From assembly GCA_030693105.1 (NCBI GenBank), contig JAUYBK010000105.1, forward strand, positions 1 through 16,316: a stretch of 16,316 bases of DNA, in the 5' to 3' direction. The first letter of the stretch is position 1. Each line of letters opens with the position of its first letter. This document shows, in pieces, positions 1-5,568 of the stretch. The notes below the pieces were generated by a model that did no database searches, had not been told where the DNA came from, and saw nothing but the letters and a program-made list of their open reading frames with translations. The DNA comes from Methanobacteriaceae archaeon (GTDB lineage Archaea > Methanobacteriota > Methanobacteria > Methanobacteriales > Methanobacteriaceae). A program made the position numbers and the translations under genes.

Positions 1-67
1 TACGCGAGAAGAAATCGACGTCGTTATCAGCATCCTGGGCGAAATACTGGCCCAGATTTCTGATTAA
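1..67 (+). CDS. 3' end of an upstream gene, probably acetylornithine/related aminotransferase (partial)
   Basis: Only the last 21 codons are inside the window, in the frame that starts at base 2 and stops with TAA at 65-67. The readable tail is TREEIDVVISILGEILAQIS followed by D. The pattern T-R/K-E-E-I-D followed by an amphipathic helix is typical of the C terminus of class III aminotransferases such as ArgD (acetylornithine or N-succinyl-DAP aminotransferase). An argD-like gene just upstream of lysA-dapF would make sense and matches the neighbourhood I recall in Methanothermobacter. The identification rests on a short tail and is tentative. A T-rich stretch follows immediately, so this gene probably ends its own transcript. 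Confidence 0.5.
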   Translation, partial: TREEIDVVISILGEILAQISD

Positions 68-69
68 AA

Positions 70-96
70 TTTTATTTTTCTTTTTTACTATTTTTT
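70..96 (+). terminator. oligo-T terminator after the upstream gene
   Basis: Three T-runs (70-79, 81-86, 91-96) begin three bases after the stop codon at 67. Archaeal RNA polymerase terminates on oligo-T without needing a hairpin, so this is a good termination zone. Confidence 0.55.
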
Positions 97-166
97 AAGG
101 AATAGAGTACAGTTTTTACACAGATATTCCATGTTAATCACCTATTATCCCTCCATTACCCCAATG

Positions 167-179
167 TTTTTATATTAAG
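167..179 (+). promoter_or_regulatory. TATA-box promoter for lysA-dapF
   Basis: A TTTTTATATTAAG stretch lies about 55 bases upstream of the lysA start. With usual archaeal spacing, transcription would start near base 200, leaving a leader of about 30 bases that includes the GGAGG site at 218-222. Confidence 0.4.
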
Positions 180-229
180 ATAATGATAAAACTAATACAT
201 TATTTATCTTCATTTTTGGAGGATTGTCC

Positions 230-1516
230 ATGAACCTACACTATCAAACTAACGATAAAGGACACTTGGCCATTGGTGGGGCAGATGCCCTGGATCTGGC
301 CTATGAATACGGTACGCCATTGTATGTTATCGATGAGATGAGGGTGCGCGATAACTACCGACGCGTTTATAAGGCTTTTTCGGGTGAATATAAGAAATTC
401 CAGATATTCTACGCTGCCAAAGCCAACACTAACCTGGCAGTCCTGCGAATATTAGAAGAAGAAGGGAGCGGTATCGATGCTGTGTCCACGGGAGAAATCT
501 ATACCGCCCTTTTATCAGGTTTCCAGCCAGAAAGAATATTATACACTGGTAATAATGTTAAGACTCCTGAGTTAGAGTATGCTATGCAGTCAGGAGTCAG
601 GATAAACGTAGACAGTACCTCCCAGCTTAAGAGACTATTGGAAGTTCCCGGGAGTGAGGGACTGAAAATATCCTTCCGGGTAAACCCCCTGGTAGGGGCC
701 GGACATCACGATCACTGCATAACCGGAGGAAAACTCTCTAAGTTTGGTGTTATGGAAGAAGAAGCTGTAAGGGTTTATAAACTAGCCCAGGAACTAGGTT
801 TCAATCCAGTGGGTCTTCATACTCATATTGGTAGTGGAATTCTGGATCCTGAACCATTTAAATTAGCGGTGCAGGTTCTGATGGACGTGGCGGGGCGGGT
901 GCACAGTGAAGCTGGAGTCAACTTCGAATTCATAGACTTCGGTGGAGGTTTGGGAATACCCTACACTCCAGATGAACCCCTCCTGGAAATTAAAACCTTT
1001 GCCAAGGAAATTGTGGGACTGTTTAAGGACAAGTTATACCAGTACGACTTGGGCAACCCCACCATGTGTATAGAACCGGGAAGATACTTGGTGGGAGATG
1101 CTTCCTACCTACTAACCCAAGTAAACACTGTTAAACAGAGCTACCGGAAGTTTGTGGGAGTGGACGCTGGTTTCAACACCCTACTGCGGCCCACCATGTA
1201 CGGCAGTTATCACCACATTCTGGTGGCAGATAAGCCAGAGGCAGCCCCCGCCGGAAATGTGGACGTGGCCGGTAACATCTGTGAATCAGGGGATTTATTT
1301 GCTAGGGACCGCCCCTTACCCGAAGTGAAAGAGGGAGACATTCTGGCCATAATGAACGCTGGAGCTTACGCCTTCTCCATGGCCAGCCATTACAACAGTC
1401 GGCCCCTTCCCGGTGAAGTATTAGTTAAAGAAGGACAAACGGATGTTATAAGGGAAAGAGAAACTTTTGCGGACTTACTGTCCAAGCAAAACTTACCAAG
1501 GAGGCTTTTAAAATGA
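230..1516 (+). CDS. lysA: diaminopimelate decarboxylase LysA
   Basis: PLP-dependent decarboxylase of 428 residues that converts meso-diaminopimelate to L-lysine and CO2 in the cytoplasm. An alanine-racemase-like barrel is followed by a C-terminal beta domain. The PLP lysine is K64 in FYAAKANTN. Phosphate-binding GGGLG is at 238-242, EPGRY at 282-286, and the catalytic cysteine is C351 in GNICESGDLFARDR, a LysA signature that separates it from ornithine/arginine decarboxylases. Length is normal for the family. The frame opens two codons earlier at a TTG (224), but ATG 230 is chosen because GGAGG (218-222) lies seven bases before it. The gene overlaps dapF by ATGA, so the two are co-translated, and DapF supplies the substrate of LysA. 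In Methanobacteriales lysine is also a building block of pseudomurein, so the pair may serve the wall as well as protein synthesis (inference). Confidence 0.96.
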   Translation: MNLHYQTNDKGHLAIGGADALDLAYEYGTPLYVIDEMRVRDNYRRVYKAFSGEYKKFQIFYAAKANTNLAVLRILEEEGSGIDAVSTGEIYTALLSGFQPERILYTGNNVKTPELEYAMQSGVRINVDSTSQLKRLLEVPGSEGLKISFRVNPLVGAGHHDHCITGGKLSKFGVMEEEAVRVYKLAQELGFNPVGLHTHIGSGILDPEPFKLAVQVLMDVAGRVHSEAGVNFEFIDFGGGLGIPYTPDEPLLEIKTFAKEIVGLFKDKLYQYDLGNPTMCIEPGRYLVGDASYLLTQVNTVKQSYRKFVGVDAGFNTLLRPTMYGSYHHILVADKPEAAPAGNVDVAGNICESGDLFARDRPLPEVKEGDILAIMNAGAYAFSMASHYNSRPLPGEVLVKEGQTDVIRERETFADLLSKQNLPRRLLK

Positions 1517-2385
1517 CCACCCGGACCATTGTTCTTTTTTCCAAGATGCAGGGCCTGGGTAACGACTATGTGATCATCGACGAATCGGAAGAAACTGTTA
1601 TTCCCGAAGACAAAAAGCCAGGAGTAGTGGAAGAACTATGTCAACGAGGTTTCTCCATCGGTGCCGATGGAGTTATCTTCGTGGCGCCATCTACTATGGC
1701 TGACACTCGTTTCAGGATTTTCAATGCCGATGGTAGTGAAGCGGAGATGTGCGGCAATGGTATTCGTTGTTTCGGCAAGTTCGTTTACGAAAACCGGATT
1801 ATAGAAGCCGAAGAAATTAAGGTGGAAACTCTAGGGGGTATTAAAACCCTGAAACTCAATGTGGAAGATGGTGAAGTAGTTTCCAGTCGGGTGGACATGG
1901 GATTGGCCAGTTTTCTCACCCGGGAAATACCCATGGTCACCGAAAAGGAAGAATTCATAGACGAAGAACTGGAAGTGGGTGGAATAAAATTCCCCCTAAC
2001 TGCAGTGAATGTGGGCAACCCCCACGCTGTGATTTTCACCGACAACTTAAAAGAAGTTGGTCTAGCAGAGTTAGGGCCCATCTTAGAGAACCATGAAGCC
2101 TTTCCAGAACGGACCAACGTCCATTTTGTCCGGATAGTCCAGCCCGACGAAGTGGAAATGATCACCTGGGAAAGAGGTGCGGGATTCACCTTGGCTTGTG
2201 GTACGGGTGCCACCTCCGTAGCCTTGGCCGGTTACCGGCTGGGACAGTTAGATAAAAACGTTCTGATACACCTACCCGGCGGCAACCTTGAAATAAGCGT
2301 TTACCATGAGAACGGAAATCTGGGTGCCTTCATGGAAGGTGGCGCATTAATGGTATTTGAGGGAATAATTGAAGTAGAATATTAG
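1513..2385 (+). CDS. dapF: diaminopimelate epimerase DapF
   Basis: Cofactor-independent epimerase (290 residues) that turns LL-diaminopimelate into the meso form used by LysA. Two related halves each carry one catalytic cysteine: C80 in NADGSEAEMCGNGIRCFG and C229 in ERGAGFTLACGTGATS. The N terminus FSKMQGLGNDYVIID (residues 9-23) and the central VNVGNPHAV (166-173) are family hallmarks. The start is the ATG in the ATGA overlap with lysA, preceded by AGGAGG at 1499-1504 with eight bases of spacing. Residues 1-8 extend slightly beyond the usual start of the family. Length is close to the normal 270-290 residues. A T8 run about 90 bases downstream probably ends the lysA-dapF transcript. Confidence 0.96.
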   Translation: MTTRTIVLFSKMQGLGNDYVIIDESEETVIPEDKKPGVVEELCQRGFSIGADGVIFVAPSTMADTRFRIFNADGSEAEMCGNGIRCFGKFVYENRIIEAEEIKVETLGGIKTLKLNVEDGEVVSSRVDMGLASFLTREIPMVTEKEEFIDEELEVGGIKFPLTAVNVGNPHAVIFTDNLKEVGLAELGPILENHEAFPERTNVHFVRIVQPDEVEMITWERGAGFTLACGTGATSVALAGYRLGQLDKNVLIHLPGGNLEISVYHENGNLGAFMEGGALMVFEGIIEVEY

Positions 2386-2470
2386 GACCGGTTGTAAATC
2401 CGGCTCTAACTACTTATTTAAATTTAGATTAGTATTTCACTGACCGGCTAGGGACTTTGATTAACTTAAG

Positions 2471-2478
2471 TTTTTTTT
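2471..2478 (+). terminator. oligo-T terminator of lysA-dapF
   Basis: A run of eight T lies 86 bases after the dapF stop codon and is flanked by the short inverted pair TTAA/TTAA. Oligo-T alone is a recognised archaeal termination signal. Confidence 0.45.
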
Positions 2479-2642
2479 AACTGGCGTTAAGACCATTTAG
2501 ACATTTCCCTTATAAATCGGTGTTATTATTTTGAGCTTGATATAATTATATTATTAATATGATAAATATGCTAATTTTTAATAACTAGGCGCCTTGTATA
2601 GGCCATTATATTAAATTGATCACCACCTTCCCCTCTTCCAGA

Positions 2643-2652
2643 ATTTTTATAA
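2643..2652 (+). promoter_or_regulatory. TATA box for the 76-residue gene
   Basis: ATTTTTATAA lies 38-47 bases before the ATG at 2690. The expected transcription start, near 2674, falls inside the short inverted repeat at 2659-2678. Confidence 0.5.
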
Positions 2653-2658
2653 CCCTTA

Positions 2659-2678
2659 CTAACCTAACAATGGTTAGG
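2659..2678 (+). repeat. short inverted repeat over the start-site/SD region
   Basis: CCTAAC (2663-2668) and GTTAGG (2673-2678) form a perfect six-base inverted repeat with a four-base loop. The overlapping pair CTAACC (2659-2664)/GGTTAG (2672-2677) is an alternative pairing. The right arm merges into the ribosome-binding site AGGAG (2676-2680). It could be an operator at the transcription start or a hairpin that partly masks the SD. Confidence 0.35.
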
Positions 2679-2689
2679 AGATAATTATT

Positions 2690-2920
2690 ATGGACGTTGC
2701 AATGTTATCAGTCGAGTACTTGAACGGAAATACAGAACTTTTTGACGTTACCCTTCCCGAAGTAGATGTAATCAAAATCATGGAAGACCGTATTATTATC
2801 AGCTTCGCTAAAGACCCTTCCTCGGGCAAAAAGAAGTGTAAAGTGATAATAACTGAAAATTTGGCTAGTTACGAGATTTCACCTTGCGATGAAAGGGATC
2901 TGGTCGCTTCTTTTGGATAA
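2690..2920 (+). CDS. small protein of unknown function (76 aa)
   Basis: I do not recognise this protein. It is a 76-residue acidic polypeptide without a signal peptide or membrane segment, so it is probably cytoplasmic. The sequence reads as alternating short beta strands (LSVEYL, ELFDVTL, RIIISFA, KCKVIIT) with a charged turn DPSSGKKK near residues 42-49 and two cysteines (49 and 71), too few for a metal site alone. It has its own TATA box (2643-2652) and an AGGAG site nine bases before the ATG, so it looks like a real single-gene transcript; an in-frame ATG at codon 5 is a poorer start. A T6 run at 2947-2952 probably terminates it. Neighbours give no functional hint: lysine genes lie upstream and a possible RNA gene downstream. 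Confidence 0.75.
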   Translation: MDVAMLSVEYLNGNTELFDVTLPEVDVIKIMEDRIIISFAKDPSSGKKKCKVIITENLASYEISPCDERDLVASFG

Positions 2921-2946
2921 ATACTATCATTTACCAGCAAATCGTC

Positions 2947-2952
2947 TTTTTT
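2947..2952 (+). terminator. oligo-T terminator after the 76-residue gene
   Basis: A T6 run occurs 27 bases after the stop codon, with further T-rich sequence to about 2980. Confidence 0.35.
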
Positions 2953-3056
2953 AAAACAATTAAACATTTTATTTATTTTCATTCTTCGACTACCGAGCCC
3001 ATCAGATTACTTCTCACCTGCTCTACCACTACGATTATCCCCTCCTTCTAACCACT

Positions 3057-3067
3057 AATTTCTATAA
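3057..3067 (+). promoter_or_regulatory. possible TATA box upstream of the structured tract
   Basis: AATTTCTATAAG is an imperfect TATA element. With normal spacing it would start transcription near 3085-3090, just at the beginning of the hairpin-rich sequence. Weak evidence on its own. Confidence 0.25.
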
Positions 3068-3345
3068 GGGATGTAGTTGGTAGAGAGTGAAATCAGAAAA
3101 ATCGTTGCAAGAGGCCCTGATCCTGAAATCTCTGAAAACTTGTAAAAAATCCATAGAACGCCCGTTTACGGGTCAGAAAAGACCGGGGATGGACGACCCA
3201 TAAACTCCCACTTGAAAAACCCCACGGGCAGGAGATCTGCCCGGAGGCATAAGCATGTTTCACGCACTATTTACTGGAGAACTAAGTGCTACACGTTCCC
3301 ATAAAAATATGAAGCCCCGGGGCAGCTTACCTTAGAGTCCCTGAG
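3066..3345 (+). ncRNA. candidate structured RNA or 5' leader (unassigned)
   Basis: This tract has no usable reading frame on either strand, is far richer in G and C than the flanking intergenic DNA, and contains many local helices, the usual look of a structured RNA in an AT-rich archaeon. Pairings readable by eye are AGAGA 3082-3086 with TCTCT 3129-3133 enclosing ATCAG 3092-3096 with CTGAT 3117-3121; CCCG 3161-3164 with CGGG 3169-3172; GGTC 3171-3174 with GACC 3181-3184 (an alternative to the previous helix); a seven-base stem CGGGCAG 3225-3231 with CTGCCCG 3237-3243 around GAGAT; and GCACT 3264-3268 with AGTGC 3285-3289. I could not match it to RNase P RNA, SRP RNA, tRNA or box C/D RNA. It could be an independent RNA or the leader of the microprotein gene at 3367. 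Ends are approximate; strand is inferred from the downstream gene. Confidence 0.4.
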
Positions 3346-3366
3346 GAGTAATAGGTGAAAATAAAA

Positions 3367-3516
3367 ATGATAGAAAAATGTTTGTACTGTGGTCATCAGC
3401 ACGGAGTGGTTAGAAAAAATTTTTTAAAAGTTTTAAGAGGATCCTACTTGGCTGCAGCGTGGATTTTTGCCCTATTGGTGGTTTTTCTCATTTTCCAGGG
3501 AATATTAATCGTGTAA
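3367..3516 (+). CDS. 49-aa zinc-ribbon/single-membrane-segment microprotein
   Basis: A short gene with a clear start: AGGTG at 3353-3357, nine bases before the ATG. The product is 49 residues. Residues 1-10 carry C5-x2-C8 followed by H10 and H12, a half zinc ribbon or zinc-knuckle-like motif. Residues 16-25 are basic (RKNFLKVLRG). Residues 27-49 form one strongly hydrophobic helix (AAAWIFALLVVFLIF...), so the Cys end should be cytoplasmic by the positive-inside rule. I do not recognise a family and assign no function; a regulator or accessory subunit of a membrane complex is possible. It starts about 20 bases after the structured tract, so that tract may be its leader. It converges on cbiH, with an eight-base inverted repeat between the two genes. 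Confidence 0.6.
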   Translation: MIEKCLYCGHQHGVVRKNFLKVLRGSYLAAAWIFALLVVFLIFQGILIV

Positions 3517-3601
3517 GTTATAACGAGAATATTCTTTTTAAAGACTAAAATTTAGTACTAAATGAGTGAAAAATTCGGTGGTAAAAATCCTCTCAATGCT
3601 A

Positions 3602-3624
3602 CCCATCATATCCTCAATGATGGG
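3602..3624. repeat. perfect 8-bp inverted repeat between converging genes
   Basis: CCCATCAT (3602-3609) and ATGATGGG (3617-3624) are separated by seven bases. The element lies six bases beyond the cbiH stop codon and 85 bases after the microprotein gene. It may act as a two-way terminator or RNA 3'-end stabiliser, although no strong T-run follows on either strand. Confidence 0.45.
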
Positions 3625-3629
3625 CCCAT

Positions 3630-4691
3630 TTATTTAGTAGTAAAGACACATTCCCGGCGTAATTTCAATAGCTCTTTCTTCTTATCCGCAAGGTCCCCTA
3701 TGTTCTGGAGTACTTTACCAAGCTTGCCCTGTATGCACTCCACCGTTTGGTCCTGGTGTATCCATTTACATGCTTCGCAGCTCCAAACTTGTTTTTCTTT
3801 AATCCAGCGGCCACCAGTACTGGAGTCACCACAAGGATAGAATGGACAGTAGCAGAAAGTGCAGTTCTGAGGATGTTGATGGCAGGGATAGTATTCGCAG
3901 GATAAGTTGGATCCTTCCACCCCTTCACCACTTAAATATTTCTCGTAAAACTCCAAGGCCAGGGGATGTATACTGTAAGGTATCGCATAGCCCCTTGGAG
4001 TGACTAATTTACCATCCTGTACATAAGTGAAGGTATTACCCACCAGAAGGGTGGTAGACATGTCCACGTCTTCCAGAGAAAGTTCTTTTAAAGTAGTTAC
4101 TGTGACTTCCGGCCCGTTTTCACCAGTCCGGACCACACCCACTGGTGTTTCAGGTTTTCTAATATCTATCAATATCTTATAAGCTACTTCCAGGGGCCGT
4201 GTCCTGCGTTTACCCCGAGGATTGTAGAAGACTATTATTAAATCTGCCTCAGAAGCTTTTTTTACCTTCCTTTTTATCTCAGAAAGGGGAGTTAAGATAT
4301 CGCTTAAGCTGATAACTGCGAAATCGTGCAACGGGGCCCCTAATAATGCGGCAGTATAGGTAGCTGCAGTAACACCGGGAACTACTTCTACTTCCACATC
4401 TTGATACTTACCCCGGACTTGGTAGAGCACGTTGGCCATTCCGTAAATACCCGGATCACCACTACTTACCAGGGCAACCTTTTTCCCCTCCTGGGACTTT
4501 ATAATAGCTGTTTCTACTCGTTCCACTTCCTGGCCCATGCCCCGGGCAATGACCTCCTTACCTTCAATCAAGTCACTGATCTGTTTCAAATAACTCCCGT
4601 AACCAATAACCACTTCCGCTTCTTTTATGATTTCCATGGCCCGGAGAGTCATGTCATCCCTACGAGGCCCGATTCCGACCACATATATCAT
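3630..4691 (-). CDS. cbiH: cobalt-precorrin/cobalt-factor III C17-methyltransferase CbiH with a Cys-rich C-terminal domain
   Basis: Residues 1-250 are a SAM-dependent tetrapyrrole methylase of the CbiH/CobJ type, which methylates C17 and contracts the ring in anaerobic corrin synthesis. Landmarks are VVGIGPR (4-10), GYGSY (30-34), SSGDPGIYGMA (76-86), PGVTAA (105-110) and FYNPRGKRR (155-163). The usual enzyme ends near residue 245. Here a further 100 residues hold ten cysteines: C265, C270, C277, C280, C282, C287, C305, C308, C319 and C348, several as CxxC or CxC. From memory this tail resembles the cysteine-rich small domain (Pfam zf-like, PF04071) seen with methanogen corrin genes; its role is unknown and could be metal or FeS binding. 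The ATG is preceded by GGAG (4700-4703). It follows the membrane-anchored gene at 4731-5291 by 39 bases and may share its transcript. Confidence 0.9.
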   Translation of the reverse strand: MIYVVGIGPRRDDMTLRAMEIIKEAEVVIGYGSYLKQISDLIEGKEVIARGMGQEVERVETAIIKSQEGKKVALVSSGDPGIYGMANVLYQVRGKYQDVEVEVVPGVTAATYTAALLGAPLHDFAVISLSDILTPLSEIKRKVKKASEADLIIVFYNPRGKRRTRPLEVAYKILIDIRKPETPVGVVRTGENGPEVTVTTLKELSLEDVDMSTTLLVGNTFTYVQDGKLVTPRGYAIPYSIHPLALEFYEKYLSGEGVEGSNLSCEYYPCHQHPQNCTFCYCPFYPCGDSSTGGRWIKEKQVWSCEACKWIHQDQTVECIQGKLGKVLQNIGDLADKKKELLKLRRECVFTTK

Positions 4692-4730
4692 TATTTAATC
4701 TCCATAACCGTTTTTATGAATTTCACTAAA

Positions 4731-5291
4731 CTAGACGCGGGTGTTGGACGGACTGCCGTTTAAACTTGGATTATTGTAGATTTTCCTGGTGGAGGTTATT
4801 TGTATGGTGTTAACATCGATGTTAACGCCCTTAGTTTTACGGGTGGCCGTGGCCGTGGCCGTTATACTGTAGGTTTCCTGGGGCGAGATAACGATCTGCC
4901 CCCCGCTGCTGCTCTTGTTGCCGGTGGATGTTCCGCCTCCCGTCTGAGAATCCTTATAAGCCACTGTAGTTATGTTAACCACTATTATATTTTCGTCTTT
5001 ACTTTGTATGGTGGTTGCTGACATACTCTGCAAGTTGATCCCATCCATAGCGGCTTTATTCTTCAGGGCCTCCGCAACTTCGTTCTGGTTCAGGATCTGG
5101 AGTTGCTGTTGCTTGATGACTGGGCCACCCCCCCAATTAAAAATAGAGGATAAAGCATCAATTTGCATGCTTATAAGCTTATTAAAGTCCGGGGGCTGAC
5201 CAGTGACTATGGTGTATGAACTGAAGAGTCCTGCCTCGAAAAACAGGAAGAAAAATACTAGGAAGAGTAAAACTTTAACTAATGGGGACAA
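4731..5291 (-). CDS. membrane-anchored extracytoplasmic protein of unknown function (186 aa)
   Basis: Residues 5-24 form one hydrophobic helix (LVKVLLFLVFFFLFFEAGLF), an N-terminal signal anchor. The rest is polar and probably outside the cell: a QQQLQILNQNEVAEALKNKA helix (61-80), a beta strand ENIIVVNITTVAY (100-112), a Gly/Ser/Thr linker (115-131), an alternating Thr-Ala stretch (143-150) and a beta-rich end. There are sequons at N106 (NIT) and N125 (NKS), which archaea can glycosylate. The start is TTG at 5291, chosen because AGGTGATC directly precedes it and because the next in-frame ATG (codon 42) would delete the anchor. A TATA box at 5341-5351 fits. No family recognised. The gene sits 39 bases upstream of cbiH on the same strand, which suggests co-transcription but not a corrin role. 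Confidence 0.78.
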   Translation of the reverse strand: MSPLVKVLLFLVFFFLFFEAGLFSSYTIVTGQPPDFNKLISMQIDALSSIFNWGGGPVIKQQQLQILNQNEVAEALKNKAAMDGINLQSMSATTIQSKDENIIVVNITTVAYKDSQTGGGTSTGNKSSSGGQIVISPQETYSITATATATRKTKGVNIDVNTIQITSTRKIYNNPSLNGSPSNTRV

Positions 5292-5340
5292 GTGATCACC
5301 TTTAAATGATTTCTATTAGATTAAATTTATTATTCCCTTC

Positions 5341-5351
5341 TTTTATATAAA
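5341..5351 (-). promoter_or_regulatory. TATA box of the 4731-5291 gene (and perhaps cbiH)
   Basis: The near-palindromic TTTTATATAAA gives a good minus-strand TATA box. The predicted start is near 5320, about 28 bases before the TTG codon. Confidence 0.55.
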
Positions 5352-5371
5352 GCCAGGGGTACAGCCCCGGC
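5352..5371. repeat. GC-rich hairpin/inverted repeat beside the TATA box
   Basis: GCC (5352-5354), a bulged A, GGGG (5356-5359), loop TACAG, CCCC (5365-5368) and GGC (5369-5371) make a seven-pair hairpin with one bulge. It directly abuts the upstream side of the minus-strand TATA box in an otherwise AT-rich gap, the position of a BRE or an activator/repressor site. Confidence 0.4.
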
Positions 5372-5568
5372 CATGTCAATTATTTGAACTCTTCCTGAAA
5401 AATTATTTTGTAAAATGAGCTTATTTTAAAAAGATAAACATGAATCAAAGTACTTTTAATTATTCTTCAAGAGTTATGAACTACCGTTTAGAACTATTCC
5501 AAAAAATGTATATCTTGAATTATCCAATTCAATTTTAATTAAATTTCAATTTTTTACAAGGTTAATCT

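Larger units (their letters stand above)
2386..2689. other. AT-rich intergenic region between dapF and the 76-residue gene
   Basis: The 304 bases hold no convincing gene. The left part contains two CCGG-centred patches (2390-2405 and about 2444) and a T8 run at 2471-2478 that should terminate lysA-dapF. The middle (2525-2600) is very AT-rich. The right end carries the promoter of the next gene. I see no tRNA or other RNA gene. Confidence 0.6.

Noticed and set aside
1785..2213. Minus-strand open frame of 142 codons inside dapF
   Set aside because: Fully antisense to a well-supported enzyme; the Ser/Thr/Pro-rich product is typical of a shadow frame.
2560..2630. Minus-strand mini-frame MAYTRRLVIKN behind a GGTGGTGATC motif
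   Set aside because: Eleven codons only, with SD spacing of 11 bases and no supporting context; probably chance in AT-rich DNA.
3066..3087. Sequence like the 3' part of bacterial 4.5S RNA or a tRNA D arm (GGGATGTAGTTGGTAGAG)
   Set aside because: No T arm, anticodon arm or acceptor stem follows for a tRNA, and no SRP GGAAG loop region is near, so the likeness is by chance.
3066..3345. RNase P RNA or SRP RNA
   Set aside because: The conserved GAGGAAAGUCC-type P4 strand of RNase P RNA and the helix 8 motif of SRP RNA are absent.
3562..3840. Plus-strand open frame of 92 codons
   Set aside because: Antisense to the cysteine-rich end of cbiH, with no recognisable protein features; its start lies by the inverted repeat.
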